Positions 33,657 to 42,690 of a DNA stretch of 45,109 nucleotides are shown one piece after another; the stretch's first letter is position 1, and each line of letters starts with the position of its first letter. The notes beneath the pieces are model-generated. The model did not search any database. It saw only the letters and a program-made list of their open reading frames with translations, and had not been told where the DNA came from. This stretch comes from an uncultured Caryophanales bacterium (GTDB taxonomy: Bacteria; Bacillota_I; Bacilli_A; Acholeplasmatales; Anaeroplasmataceae), in the NCBI GenBank assembly GCA_946626345.1, contig CAMOUB010000002.1:1-45109 (forward strand). Reading direction: 5' to 3'. The translations under genes and the position numbers were made by a program.

Positions 33657-34271
33657 TTAGCATACCTCCTTCTTAAATGTAAATAATATTATGTCGATTA
33701 ACTTACTTATTAACTCCTTTTTATTAACTAAGCTATCTTGTCTTACTATATCTACTGTAATTGATTCTTTTTTACATAATTCAAGTAATGCCTTAGATGA
33801 TGCATAATATATAGTTTCAATATCATTAACTTCTTTTATAGAATTATCCTTAATTCCATCATTATATGCACTTATAAATAAATCTTTAAATTTATCAATT
33901 ATATTTGCATATTCATTTAAATCAAAACCTGATTTTGAAAGCATGAATGCATCAAATTCATTAATGAATCTATAATAAGATGGATGTTTAATGAAAATAT
34001 ATAAATAATTCATATAGAATTCTTTAATCTTTTCAAAGCCATTTTTAAATTTATCTAGATTAAAATATTCTTTATATACTTTTTTCTCTAGCTTTTCTGC
34101 ACAAAGAATTACAATATTTTCTTTGTTTTCAAAGTATCTATAGATAGTAGCTTCTCCTACTTCTATATTTGTTGCTATATCTTTAATCGTAACGCTACTA
34201 AGACCTTTTTCTAAAAATAGATTTAAAGCTGAATCTATTATTAGATCCTTTTTTAGTTCTTTAAGTCCCAT
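33657..34271 (-). CDS. TetR-family regulator of the alpha-galactoside operon
   Basis: 204 aa from Met4 (34271). The listed ATG at 34280 directly abuts the RBS AAAAAAGGA, so the second ATG has the better spacing. Residues about 5-50 are the TetR DNA-binding domain (LIIDSALNLFLEKGLSSVTI, then VGEATIYRYFENKENIV). The C-terminal part is the helical ligand domain. First gene of the operon; two tandem inverted repeats lie between its promoter and start, so autoregulation is likely. TetR control of an alpha-galactosidase operon is less usual than LacI or AraC control. The ligand is unknown. Confidence 0.9.
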   Translation of the reverse strand: MGLKELKKDLIIDSALNLFLEKGLSSVTIKDIATNIEVGEATIYRYFENKENIVILCAEKLEKKVYKEYFNLDKFKNGFEKIKEFYMNYLYIFIKHPSYYRFINEFDAFMLSKSGFDLNEYANIIDKFKDLFISAYNDGIKDNSIKEVNDIETIYYASSKALLELCKKESITVDIVRQDSLVNKKELISKLIDIILFTFKKEVC

Positions 34272-34293
34272 ATTTTTCATTCCTTTTTTATTT

Positions 34294-34330
34294 TGATAGT
34301 TAGTCTATCATTTTGATAATGCGTCTATCT
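34294..34330. promoter_or_regulatory. Paired operator repeats for the TetR regulator
   Basis: TGATAG-TTAGT-CTATCA (34294-34310) is a perfect inverted repeat, and TGATA-ATGCGT-CTATCT (34314-34330) a near copy exactly 20 bp away. Both lie between the -10 and the TetR start codon. Confidence 0.75.
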
Positions 34331-34336
34331 ATTTAA

Positions 34337-34365
34337 ATAGTATCATATCTTGAAAGCGCTGTCAA
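34337..34365 (-). promoter_or_regulatory. Promoter of the alpha-galactoside operon
   Basis: Consensus TTGACA, 17 nt, TACTAT on the minus strand; the cre site fills the -35 and part of the spacer. Confidence 0.88.
34351..34364. promoter_or_regulatory. Perfect cre site (CcpA catabolite repression)
   Basis: TGAAAGCGCTGTCA matches TGWAANCGNTNWCA at every position. It overlaps the -35, the classical place for repression by CcpA-HPr(Ser-P) when glucose is present. Confidence 0.88.
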
Positions 34366-34472
34366 CACATTAAAAAATAAAAAAATATTATCAAATTCAT
34401 CTGTTAATTTAAATTTATATTATTTTCATTATAGATATATATCTATATTTTAAAAAACGTTTTCCTAAAATG

Positions 34473-34501
34473 TTGACAAAGTAAATAATTTAAATTAAAA
34501 T
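34473..34501 (+). promoter_or_regulatory. Consensus plus-strand promoter with no annotated gene
   Basis: TTGACA, 17 nt, TAAAAT. It points into 34508-34651, which ends in a strong terminator. AAAACGTTTT (34454-34463), similar to the palindrome at 59-84, lies just upstream. Confidence 0.6.
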
Positions 34502-34507
34502 AAAATC

Positions 34508-34651
34508 GAAAATAGGCATAAGCCTATTCACTGTTGCCAAGATATGTATATAATACATAGATTGTTGACTACCCTAAAACATTTTATATTTATATAATAT
34601 CAACGCAAAATAAAAAACCGTTTCTCAACACTCCACCAGAGATACGGTTTT
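34508..34651 (+). ncRNA. Candidate small RNA of about 145 nt
   Basis: It is bracketed by a consensus promoter and a two-way terminator. It starts with a perfect hairpin AATAGGC/GCCTATT (34511-34528) and contains no ORF with an RBS. On the minus strand the same hairpin is followed by a T-rich tract (TTTTCGATTTTATTTT) and could end a minus transcript instead, so the strand is not certain. No known RNA family recognised. Confidence 0.4.
34614..34651. terminator. Bidirectional terminator (lipid kinase operon and plus-strand RNA)
   Basis: AAAACCGT-T-TCTC pairs with GAGA-T-ACGGTTTT around a 12-nt loop; T-runs follow on both strands. Confidence 0.85.
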
Positions 34652-35506
34652 TTATTTTCTTTTAATATCTGAAATAATATTTAAGGCATCTTTACATCTA
34701 GATACTTCTACTTCTTGTGATTCATATAATTCACCATCTAAATTTATATAAGCATCTGTTTTAATTTTAAAATTATCACTTGGTACTATAAAATCCTTTT
34801 TAGGCAATCTACCAAAGATAATAAAGCTTGTAAATGATATAAAGCCTTTTAATCTATTTCTTTTTTTAAACAAGATTAATTTAAAATTATTTCTAAATTT
34901 TTTATTTAATTTAAATCCACCTAAATATCTATTATCTACACCTAAGACTAAATAGAAATTATCAGTTATTGTATTTCCATCATAAGATATTTCATATCTA
35001 GCATTAGCTGGAGTTTTAAATATATATTTTAATATTCTTATATAATATGCAAGTTTTCCTTCTTTTCTCTTTTTAGTTTCATCAACATCATAAGAAATCA
35101 TAGATATACCGCCTGATGCTATACCATATATGAAATAATTATCATTAATTTTATATGCATCATGCTTAATAATGTGATTTTGTTTTATAATTTTTATTGC
35201 TTTTTTAAATGATTTATAACCAAAATTTCTTGCATAGTCATTACATGTACCAGCTGGTATAAAACAGATATTTCTTTTTAGGTTCTTTTCTAATAGTTTA
35301 GAGATAATATCATGTGCTGTACCATCTCCACCTATTATAAGTATTGTATCAGCAGGAATTGATATATAATCTGTTGTCTTAGTTTTATCAATTAAAGGTA
35401 TTTCTATTTCATCATAGATATCCTGTAATTCTTTTTTTAGATATTCAAATTTTTTATCAGATATTTTTTTATTTGAATATCTATTATAAATAACCAAAAG
35501 CTTCAT
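34652..35506 (-). CDS. Diacylglycerol kinase-family lipid kinase
   Basis: 284 aa, normal for bacterial DagK/YegS-type enzymes. LLVIYNRYSNKK starts the fold, LIIGGDGTAHDIISKLL is the nucleotide-binding GGDGT motif, and FIPAGTCNDYARNFG the second conserved motif. A C-terminal beta domain with INLDGELYES follows. It phosphorylates diacylglycerol or a related lipid to phosphatidic acid at the membrane, recycling lipid from lipoteichoic acid or phospholipid turnover. It starts two bases after ktrA, so it is co-transcribed with the potassium uptake genes. Confidence 0.9.
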   Translation of the reverse strand: MKLLVIYNRYSNKKISDKKFEYLKKELQDIYDEIEIPLIDKTKTTDYISIPADTILIIGGDGTAHDIISKLLEKNLKRNICFIPAGTCNDYARNFGYKSFKKAIKIIKQNHIIKHDAYKINDNYFIYGIASGGISMISYDVDETKKRKEGKLAYYIRILKYIFKTPANARYEISYDGNTITDNFYLVLGVDNRYLGGFKLNKKFRNNFKLILFKKRNRLKGFISFTSFIIFGRLPKKDFIVPSDNFKIKTDAYINLDGELYESQEVEVSRCKDALNIISDIKRK

Positions 35507-35508
35507 AA

Positions 35509-36165
35509 TTATTTATTAAAGAATTGATCTAACCTTAAAATATTAGGATTTTTTCCTGCAACTACAACTACATCATTTGCGCAAATATAATCAGTACCAT
35601 GAGGTATTCTAAATTCATCATTTCTTACGATACCAACAATATTTACATCAAATTCGTTTCTTATATTTAATTCAGCTAATGTTTTAGATATAAATTTCTT
35701 TCCAACATTAATTTTAACCATTACGTAATCTTTATCAATAATATAGTAATCAATAATTGAGTCACTCTTTATTTGATTAGCTAAGAATACTGCAGCATTT
35801 TCTTCAGGAATGATTACTTCTGTTGCACCTATCAATTTAAATAATTCTTTATGGCCTTCTTCATCGGCTCTTACAGTTATATTTTTAACATTAAGCTTTT
35901 TTAAATTTACAATTGTTAAAATTGATGCTTCTAGGTTATTACCAATCGCAACTACAGCATGATCTATGCTTCCTGCACCAAGTTCTGTTAATACATCTAG
36001 GTTAGTAGCATCTGCTATAACGCAGTGTGGAACCTTTTTAGATACACTTTTAACTGCATCTTTATCAACATCTACTGCTAATACATCTGAATTTGTTTCA
36101 GCTAGAGTAATTGCTACATTAGAACCGAATCTTCCAAGTCCTATAACTATAAAATTCTTTTTCAT
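35509..36165 (-). CDS. ktrA: Potassium uptake regulatory subunit KtrA (RCK/TrkA-N)
   Basis: 218 aa. An RCK_N Rossmann domain (FIVIGLGRFGSNVAITLAE, acidic VDVD at the end of strand 2, CVIADATNLDVL) binds ATP/ADP or NAD. Residues about 135-218 are the RCK_C domain, which in several KtrA proteins binds c-di-AMP. It forms an octameric ring that gates KtrB on the cytoplasmic face. The start overlaps the ktrB stop by four bases (ATGA). Confidence 0.93.
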   Translation of the reverse strand: MKKNFIVIGLGRFGSNVAITLAETNSDVLAVDVDKDAVKSVSKKVPHCVIADATNLDVLTELGAGSIDHAVVAIGNNLEASILTIVNLKKLNVKNITVRADEEGHKELFKLIGATEVIIPEENAAVFLANQIKSDSIIDYYIIDKDYVMVKINVGKKFISKTLAELNIRNEFDVNIVGIVRNDEFRIPHGTDYICANDVVVVAGKNPNILRLDQFFNK

Positions 36166-37547
36166 CCTATAATCACACTCTCTTCTACATATTGGATTGA
36201 CTCCTCAGATGAAGTCATCCAGTTTTTATTTACTATACCTATAATTGTTAATGGTCCAAGTCTACCAAATAACATTAATACTGATAATATAATCTTATTA
36301 GGAACATTTAATATGGTTGTAATTCCTCTTGATAAACCGGTTGTTGAGAATGCTGATACAACCTCAAACGCTGCCGCATCAATTCCAAGTTCTGGTTGAA
36401 TTACTAATACAATACCTGATATTATTGCACATAATATAATAGCAACATTTACTAAAACGAAGGCTTTAAATATTTGTGAATCAGAAATACTTCTATGGAA
36501 TGCCTTTGTCTTTTTACCCTTAGCATAATGTACAATAACTAATATAATTATTGCGATTGTTGTAGTTTTAATACCACCACCACAAGAACAAGGGGATGCA
36601 CCAATTAACATTAATATCATACATACAACTGCTGCTGCAGGAGTAATTGTACCTATATTATGTGTAGCAAATCCTGCGGTTCTACATGATACAGATGTAA
36701 ATAAGGCTTCAAGCCAATTCATATCCATACATGTAAGCTTTAATAATAATGTACCTAAAACTATTAATACTGCTGTAGTAATTATTGTAAGCTTTGTATG
36801 TAATTTCATTTTTCTCCAGTGGAATCTAGTTTCAAATATATCTTGGAATACTACAATTCCAATTCCACCTGATATTATCATTAATATAGTTGTTATATTT
36901 ATTGTTAACATAGAGGCAAATGATAAGCCATAATTCATATATTCTGAACTTGAAAAGCATACCATACTATCACTACTAAACACATCAAAACCTGCATTAT
37001 TAAATGATGCACAAGAATGGAATCCTGACATCATAAATGCTTTAAATATATCGCCTTTACCATCTACGAATTTAGTATATTCATATATTGGATACCAATT
37101 TAGTAATGTACCAATTACTTGTATTACTATAGATAATAATACAATTCTTTTAACTAAATCTAAAAGACCAGTTACAGAGCTTTGATTTAAGGATTCTCTT
37201 AATATAAAGCTATTAGAAATACCAATTTTTCCACCTATAATAGTGAAGAAAAATACTGCAATAGTTATAATAGATAATCCACCAATTTGCATTAATAAAT
37301 ACATTACTATTTTACCAAACAAAGTCATATCTATGAATAATCCATGTGGCATTACAGATAAACCTGTAACACATACTGCAGATGATGACATAAAAAATGC
37401 ATTTGATATATAATCAGCTACACCTATTGATTCAATGTAATCCTTTGAATATGAAATTGGGAGTAACAATAAACATGTACCAACTAAAATAACTGACACA
37501 AATGTTAAGAGTATATAAATATATGGATGTATTTTTTTGATTTTCAC
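36162..37547 (-). CDS. ktrB: Potassium channel subunit KtrB (TrkH family)
   Basis: 461 aa with eight to ten hydrophobic segments and the four-fold M1-P-M2 pattern of the superfamily of K+ transporters. Filter regions with the expected glycines: SSAVCVTGLSVMPHG, SFNNAGFDVFSSD, SCRTAGFATHNIG and SAFSTTGLSRGIT. The start codon is GTG (complement of 37545-37547) with GGAG ten bases upstream. First gene of ktrB-ktrA-lipid kinase. Potassium import, probably sodium-dependent. Confidence 0.93.
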   Translation of the reverse strand: MKIKKIHPYIYILLTFVSVILVGTCLLLLPISYSKDYIESIGVADYISNAFFMSSSAVCVTGLSVMPHGLFIDMTLFGKIVMYLLMQIGGLSIITIAVFFFTIIGGKIGISNSFILRESLNQSSVTGLLDLVKRIVLLSIVIQVIGTLLNWYPIYEYTKFVDGKGDIFKAFMMSGFHSCASFNNAGFDVFSSDSMVCFSSSEYMNYGLSFASMLTINITTILMIISGGIGIVVFQDIFETRFHWRKMKLHTKLTIITTAVLIVLGTLLLKLTCMDMNWLEALFTSVSCRTAGFATHNIGTITPAAAVVCMILMLIGASPCSCGGGIKTTTIAIIILVIVHYAKGKKTKAFHRSISDSQIFKAFVLVNVAIILCAIISGIVLVIQPELGIDAAAFEVVSAFSTTGLSRGITTILNVPNKIILSVLMLFGRLGPLTIIGIVNKNWMTSSEESIQYVEESVIIG

Positions 37548-37600
37548 TATACCAAAACTCCTATCATAGATAAATTATACAATAAAATTACTGCATAATA

Positions 37601-37627
37601 AAGAAAAAGAGTTTGCAACAAACTCTT
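37601..37627 (-). terminator. Terminator of the DegV gene
   Basis: Stem AAGAGTTTG/CAAACTCTT with loop CAA, followed by TTTTTCTTTAT on the minus strand. A third CAAACTCTT lies just before it. Confidence 0.8.
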
Positions 37628-37638
37628 GAAACAAACTC

Positions 37639-38532
37639 TTATTTTTCTAGCCAAGCATCAGGCATTGCCTTACATATAGCCATTGCTAATGCACCAGGCC
37701 CTATATGACAAGATACAGATAATGATAATGGAGAAACAACTACTTCTTTTCCAGGGAATTTTTCATTAATCATTTTAACAAATGCTTCTGCTTCAGTAGT
37801 GTCAGTACCAGAATATGCAACCTCTAAATACACATTATCAGTTCTACCATCTTTATCTTTTAGGTAACCTTCAATTTTTTCAACACACGCATTTAGCATA
37901 ATTTCTTTTGCATTTTCAACGCTTCTATTTCTCATTCTGAATTTGTCTAATTTTTCGCCTTTAATTAATAAAATTGGCTTTAATTTAAGCATACCACCTA
38001 ATGCGGCAGCAGCTGCAGTGATTCTTCCACCCTTCTTTAAGTATTCTAGTGTATCAACCATAATAAAGATATCAGAATCAAATTTAATTTCTATTAATTT
38101 ATCATGAATTTCTTTTCCATCATATCCAAGTCTTGCAAGTTCCATTGCATCTAGAACTGATTGACGTTGAGTTACAGAAATTCTTTGATTATCTACAACA
38201 AATACCTTACCTTCATAATTAGCCTTTGCAGAAACAGTTGCACTCTCACAAGATCTAGATAATCCTGAAGACATAGGAATATATACTACTTGGTCATATT
38301 CAGTTAATAATTCATCCCAAATAGAATTTACATAACCTATAGATGGTTGGCTTGTTGAAACCTTTGCTCCACCCTTTAGCTTTTCGTAGAACCCTTCTTG
38401 AGTTAATGTAATATCTTCTAAATATTCTTCTCCATCTATATTGAATGGCATAGGAACAACTCTAATGCCTAATTCTTTTGCTTCCTTTTGAGTAATACCG
38501 CTATTACTATCGGTCATAATTGCTACTTTCAT
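37639..38532 (-). CDS. DegV family fatty-acid-binding protein
   Basis: 297 aa, typical length. MKVAIMTDSNSGITQKEAKE, VVPMPFNIDGEEY, the VSTSQPS motif, IPMSSGLSRSCESA, and a C-terminal SVSCHIGPGALAMAICK that lines the lipid pocket. DegV/FakB proteins present bound fatty acids to the FakA kinase for incorporation into phospholipid; FakA is not in the window. Strong promoter (38614-38586), RBS GGAGGG, own terminator, so monocistronic. Confidence 0.92.
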   Translation of the reverse strand: MKVAIMTDSNSGITQKEAKELGIRVVPMPFNIDGEEYLEDITLTQEGFYEKLKGGAKVSTSQPSIGYVNSIWDELLTEYDQVVYIPMSSGLSRSCESATVSAKANYEGKVFVVDNQRISVTQRQSVLDAMELARLGYDGKEIHDKLIEIKFDSDIFIMVDTLEYLKKGGRITAAAAALGGMLKLKPILLIKGEKLDKFRMRNRSVENAKEIMLNACVEKIEGYLKDKDGRTDNVYLEVAYSGTDTTEAEAFVKMINEKFPGKEVVVSPLSLSVSCHIGPGALAMAICKAMPDAWLEK

Positions 38533-38585
38533 AACATCCCTCCAATTATATCACTTTGTGACATATTATTTCGAAATTACGCCTC

Positions 38586-38614
38586 ATTATACCAAACGAT
38601 ATTTTTTTTGTCAA
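38586..38614 (-). promoter_or_regulatory. Promoter of the DegV gene
   Basis: TTGACA, 17 nt including an A-tract, TATAAT: a full-consensus promoter. Confidence 0.88.
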
Positions 38615-38618
38615 TATT

Positions 38619-39662
38619 TTATAGTTTATTATATTTAATTAGCTCTAATGCCTCAGACAATCTTTTCTTCTGATTCGGATTAACTAAATCAGATTGCCAC
38701 AAATTATAATACTCTTTTTTTTCTAGCCACATATATTCAGAAGTTTCTTCTTTTTGAAGTGATATTGAATCAAGATTACAATTAGTTTTTCCATAATATA
38801 TAAAATAAATACAATTAAATACTTTTTTATGATAAATATATAAGAATGTTAAATCTATATCAGAAATACCTGTTTCTTCTAATACCTCTCTTTTTGCAGA
38901 TTCTTCTTCTAATTCCTTATATCTTATAGCTCCACCTGTAGTTTCTAGCATATTAGGGAATGTTTCTTTATTTCTATCTCTTCTTGTTACTAAATATTTA
39001 TCATATTTTTCATTATAAATAATTATATCTACAACGCCTCTTACAAGCCCATTTTTTATATTTTCCCCTCTATAAATAAATCTATCTATTCTATTTAAAT
39101 TAATGTCATATGCTTGAATTTTTTCAACCATATTTAAATAATCTTTTCTTAATAAAATAAATGAATGACTTTCATGTCCATTAAATATAATATTATTTTC
39201 TATATTAAAATGATTTTTTATAAATACTCTTTTAGATCTTAAATTATCTAAGCTACATGACCCTGCTAAATAATCAAGCTTTAAATCTAATAATAAAAAT
39301 CTAACCATTTCCTTTATAGCTTCAGTCATTATACCTAAATTCCAATAATCTTTTGATAACACAAAGCCTAACTCATAGCCCTTTAAATTTTTTATTTTAT
39401 CATTATCAAATCTAACATCTTCAAGTCCAATAGAACCAATTACCTTATTATTTTCTTTATATACAATAGCGAAAGTTTTTCCTCTATCAATAAAATGCTT
39501 TAGAATCTCTTTTGAAACTGAAATTGATTCATGATGAGGCCATCCTGCCATTTCACCTACACCTGGTTCTTTTGCGTATTCATAAAAATCAGATAAATCT
39601 GATTCTTTAAATAATCTTAAATCTAATCTTGAGGTATGTAATATTAATCTATTAAAGTTCAT
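38619..39662 (-). CDS. GNAT acetyltransferase-NUDIX hydrolase fusion
   Basis: 347 aa. Residues 1-175 are a RimJ/RimL-type GNAT domain (TSRLDLRLFKESDLSDFYEY, GYELGFVLSKDYWNLGIMTE, SLDNLRSKRVFIKNHF). Residues about 190-345 are a NUDIX domain with a perfect Nudix box (GAIRYKELEEESAKREVLEE then TGI, matching Gx5Ex7REUxEExGU), so the pyrophosphohydrolase should be active with Mg2+. GNAT and NUDIX halves are usually separate genes. Three bases separate it from the ABC-F gene upstream, so it is in that operon. Substrates unknown. Confidence 0.88.
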   Translation of the reverse strand: MNFNRLILHTSRLDLRLFKESDLSDFYEYAKEPGVGEMAGWPHHESISVSKEILKHFIDRGKTFAIVYKENNKVIGSIGLEDVRFDNDKIKNLKGYELGFVLSKDYWNLGIMTEAIKEMVRFLLLDLKLDYLAGSCSLDNLRSKRVFIKNHFNIENNIIFNGHESHSFILLRKDYLNMVEKIQAYDINLNRIDRFIYRGENIKNGLVRGVVDIIIYNEKYDKYLVTRRDRNKETFPNMLETTGGAIRYKELEEESAKREVLEETGISDIDLTFLYIYHKKVFNCIYFIYYGKTNCNLDSISLQKEETSEYMWLEKKEYYNLWQSDLVNPNQKKRLSEALELIKYNKL

Positions 39663-39665
39663 AAT

Positions 39666-41405
39666 TTATTCCTCATAATTCTGTTTCATTTCTAAAAGAA
39701 TAAAATATCTTTCCATTTTCGTATCATATTCTTTTTCTAATTTATCTATTTCTTCTTGTATATCCATAAGCTTAACGTAATCATATTTTGGATTTTTAAT
39801 ATCTTCCTTTAATTTTTTAAGTTTATCCTCTAATAAAGGTAAATCTAGCTCAATACTATTTAATTCTTGTTTAATCGCTTGAGGTAATCTATTTCTTTTT
39901 CTATTATATTCTACTTTTTCTTTAGTAGCTTCTAACTTTATATTAGTTTCTAAATATTTTGAAAATGAATCAAGTGATTCTTTGATTGAATTATTTTCAA
40001 AGCATAATAATTTATTACATATTTTATCTAAAAAATATCTATCATGAGATACAACCATTATAGGTCCTTTAAATGATAAAAGATAATCTTCTAATAATTC
40101 TAATGTATAAATATCTAGGTCATTTGTAGGCTCATCAAATAATAACATATTAGGATTAGATATTAATACCTTTACAAGCTGTAATCTTCTTTTTTCTCCA
40201 CCTGATAGCATTTTTACTTTACTATATTGTAAATTAGAATCAAATAAGAATCTTTCAAGTAAATCTGAAGCACTAATAGTGCCATCTAATGTTTCAATAT
40301 TTGATTTATAATCCTTTATATAATCTATTACTCTAATTTCAGGATCAATTAATTCTAAGTGTTGACTAAAGTATCCAATTTTTATTGTCTCACCCTTTAT
40401 TACTTCTCCAGAATCAGGTATAACTTCTCCCATTAATATTTTAAATAATGTAGTTTTACCTGCCCCATTATCTCCAACTACACCTATAATATCATCCTTA
40501 TTTAAATCAAAAGAGAAATTAGAAAATAATACATTTCCATCATAAGCTTTAGATATATTTTTAAGTGATATTAATTTTTTACCTAATCTAGTTGAAATAG
40601 AATTTAATTCCATTTCCTTATGCTCATTAAATTCTATTTTAGATAATTCTTTAAATTTCTCTATTCTACTTTTACTTTTAGTTCTTCTTGCCTCAACACC
40701 ACGGCTCATCCATTCAGCTTCTGATTTTAAAATGGATTTTAATCTTTTTTGTGCTTGTTTTTCTTGTTCTAGCCTTTCTGATTTTAATTCTAAAAATTTA
40801 TCATAATTAGCTTCATATAAATATGTTTTACCAAAATCTAATTCAAGCATTTTATTACATACGCGTTGCAAAAAATATCTATCATGTGTAACCATAAAAA
40901 TACCTTTTTTAAATTTAATTAGATATTTTTCTAACCACGTAATTAATTCATTATCTAAATGGTTTGTTGGTTCATCTAATATTAAAAAATCACAAGGTGT
41001 TACAAGTACCTTAGCTAGGGCAACTCTTTTTAGTTGTCCTCCTGAAAAATTAGCAGTTGTAATACTAGAATCATAAAATCCCATTTTAGATAATATAGAA
41101 TTTGCTTCATATTCTAATATTGGATTACTAGTAGTAGAATCTTTCATAATTATATCTAAAAGACTTAATTTAGGGTCAAATTTAGGGTCTTGTTCTAAAT
41201 AATTAATACGACATCCACCTGATATAATAATTTCTCCACTATTTGGTTTTTCAATTCCACATATTAATTTTAATATTGTTGATTTACCTGTACCATTAAT
41301 ACCTACTACTCCTACCTTGTAAGAATCTGTAATAGAAAATGAGGCACAATCTAATATCTTTCTTTCTATATATTTAAATGATACATTATTAAAAGTTATA
41401 TTCAT
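39666..41405 (-). CDS. ABC-F family ATPase (Uup/YdiF-like)
   Basis: 579 aa, two ABC cassettes and no membrane segments. Cassette 1: GINGTGKSTILKLICG, FSGGQLKRVALAKVL, LILDEPTNHLDN. A charged linker (about 200-260, P-site tRNA interaction motif region) follows. Cassette 2: GDNGAGKTTLFKILMG, LSGGEKRRLQLVKVL, LLFDEPTNDLDI. A C-terminal coiled coil (about 500-579) is of Uup/YfmR type. ABC-F proteins act on the ribosome as translation factors or confer ribosome protection against antibiotics; which applies here is not visible. Confidence 0.92.
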   Translation of the reverse strand: MNITFNNVSFKYIERKILDCASFSITDSYKVGVVGINGTGKSTILKLICGIEKPNSGEIIISGGCRINYLEQDPKFDPKLSLLDIIMKDSTTSNPILEYEANSILSKMGFYDSSITTANFSGGQLKRVALAKVLVTPCDFLILDEPTNHLDNELITWLEKYLIKFKKGIFMVTHDRYFLQRVCNKMLELDFGKTYLYEANYDKFLELKSERLEQEKQAQKRLKSILKSEAEWMSRGVEARRTKSKSRIEKFKELSKIEFNEHKEMELNSISTRLGKKLISLKNISKAYDGNVLFSNFSFDLNKDDIIGVVGDNGAGKTTLFKILMGEVIPDSGEVIKGETIKIGYFSQHLELIDPEIRVIDYIKDYKSNIETLDGTISASDLLERFLFDSNLQYSKVKMLSGGEKRRLQLVKVLISNPNMLLFDEPTNDLDIYTLELLEDYLLSFKGPIMVVSHDRYFLDKICNKLLCFENNSIKESLDSFSKYLETNIKLEATKEKVEYNRKRNRLPQAIKQELNSIELDLPLLEDKLKKLKEDIKNPKYDYVKLMDIQEEIDKLEKEYDTKMERYFILLEMKQNYEE

Positions 41406-41468
41406 AAAATCATCCCATTCTTTTTTATTATATCATAAATGATATAAATTAAGACTTTTATGAATAAA

Positions 41469-42062
41469 TTATTTTAAACCATCTATTATTTCTATTAATT
41501 TATTAGCTATTGCTAGATGTCCTTCTATATTTAAATGTTCTCCATCTATTCCAGGATATGCTATTTCTTTAGCATCAAAAAATAATGCATTATATTTTTT
41601 AGCTAATTGCTCATAAGCTTTATATGAATTTAATGATAATAAATAAGAATTATAATTAAAATTATCATCTAATTTAGCAATATCTTTGCTTAAAGCAATG
41701 GGAGATATAATTAATAATTTTTTTATTATATTAGATTCAATTATTACATTTAATAATTTATCCATTGATGATTTAACTTGATCTAAATTTGATGCATTAT
41801 TAATCTTATAATCATTTGTACCAAGCATAATAATAAATAAATCTATATTATCATATTTATCTAATGTTTCTTTTATATTATCTATAGCCTTTCTATTTTC
41901 TCTAGGATCATTATAAATAGTAGTTCTTCCTACTAATCCCTCTTCATAGATATTATAATTTTTATATTTATTTTTTAAGATATTAGAAAATCTATTCTCA
42001 TATCTTTTTCCATCAGGACTATATCCATATGTGTTAGAATCACCGTATAATACAATATTCAT
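41469..42062 (-). CDS. SGNH/GDSL-family hydrolase
   Basis: 197 aa, no signal peptide. The four SGNH blocks are present: block I VLYGDSNTYGY (Ser), block II Gly in EEGLVGRTT, block III MLGTNDYK (Asn), block V DGEHLNIEGH (Asp-x-x-His). Probably a cytosolic esterase or acyl/acetyl-carbohydrate esterase; the CE-type substrate cannot be told. Consensus promoter upstream, RBS TAGGAGG. Confidence 0.9.
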   Translation of the reverse strand: MNIVLYGDSNTYGYSPDGKRYENRFSNILKNKYKNYNIYEEGLVGRTTIYNDPRENRKAIDNIKETLDKYDNIDLFIIMLGTNDYKINNASNLDQVKSSMDKLLNVIIESNIIKKLLIISPIALSKDIAKLDDNFNYNSYLLSLNSYKAYEQLAKKYNALFFDAKEIAYPGIDGEHLNIEGHLAIANKLIEIIDGLK

Positions 42063-42088
42063 AATTATGCCTCCTACTTTTTGACATT

Positions 42089-42117
42089 ATTATAATATCA
42101 TAATCCTACTATGTCAA
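42089..42117 (-). promoter_or_regulatory. Promoter of the SGNH hydrolase gene
   Basis: TTGACA, 17 nt, TATAAT on the minus strand. Confidence 0.85.
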
Positions 42118-42136
42118 TGGGTTTAGTATGATTTAA

Positions 42137-42173
42137 AAATAAAATAAATATAGGATGAGTATAACTCATCCTA
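42137..42173 (-). terminator. Terminator of the PNPOx-like gene
   Basis: Perfect stem TAGGATGAGT/ACTCATCCTA (42151-42160 with 42164-42173), then TATTTATTTTATTTTT on the minus strand. Confidence 0.75.
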
Positions 42174-42236
42174 CTATAACCACTTAAAATTATTTATACC
42201 AGCACCTATTTCAAAATGAAATTTAGCAATACATAA

Positions 42237-42629
42237 TTAAAATTTTTCTGTAATTGGCTTATCTGTAAATGAATAAATTGTAGATGTTGCATCTGATAGG
42301 TAATAGATAACCATATTAGAATCTAATTCATTATACATACCTCTTAAACTTGAATTATTATCTAGCATAGATTTTTTAGCTTCTATAGATTCATCTTTAA
42401 CTAATTTAGTTTTAATTCTTATCCAATTTCCATTTAATATGGCAGATATTGCCACATTATTATTAGCATCAATTTGTTTAGCTACATCCTTTTTAGCACC
42501 AGTAATAATATATAATTTATCATTATATACATTAATCGCACCAAATGGTCTTACTTCAGGAGTATTACCATTAATTGTTGCTACAAAAAATACCTTTGCA
42601 TCATTTAAAAATTTAATTGTCTTTTCCAT
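42237..42629 (-). CDS. Pyridoxamine 5'-phosphate oxidase-like FMN-binding protein
   Basis: 130 aa, the short split-barrel type. FLNDAKVFFVATINGNTPEV, RPFGAINVYNDKLYIITGAK and NVAISAILNGNWIRIKTKLV match the flavin-binding barrel of PNPOx-like proteins in Firmicutes, which usually act as small flavoprotein reductases rather than vitamin B6 oxidases. RBS GGAAGGA. Stands alone between its terminator and the iteron array. Confidence 0.85.
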   Translation of the reverse strand: MEKTIKFLNDAKVFFVATINGNTPEVRPFGAINVYNDKLYIITGAKKDVAKQIDANNNVAISAILNGNWIRIKTKLVKDESIEAKKSMLDNNSSLRGMYNELDSNMVIYYLSDATSTIYSFTDKPITEKF

Positions 42630-42690
42630 AAAAATCCTTCCTATACTTTTCTAATATTTCTTTTGCAAATATACTTGTTTCAATTTGACA

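Noticed and set aside
34652-37547. c-di-AMP (ydaO) riboswitch upstream of ktrB
   Set aside because: The ktrB leader is under about 60 nt and the neighbouring terminator belongs to the DegV gene; the RNA candidate near 34.5 kb is downstream of the operon.
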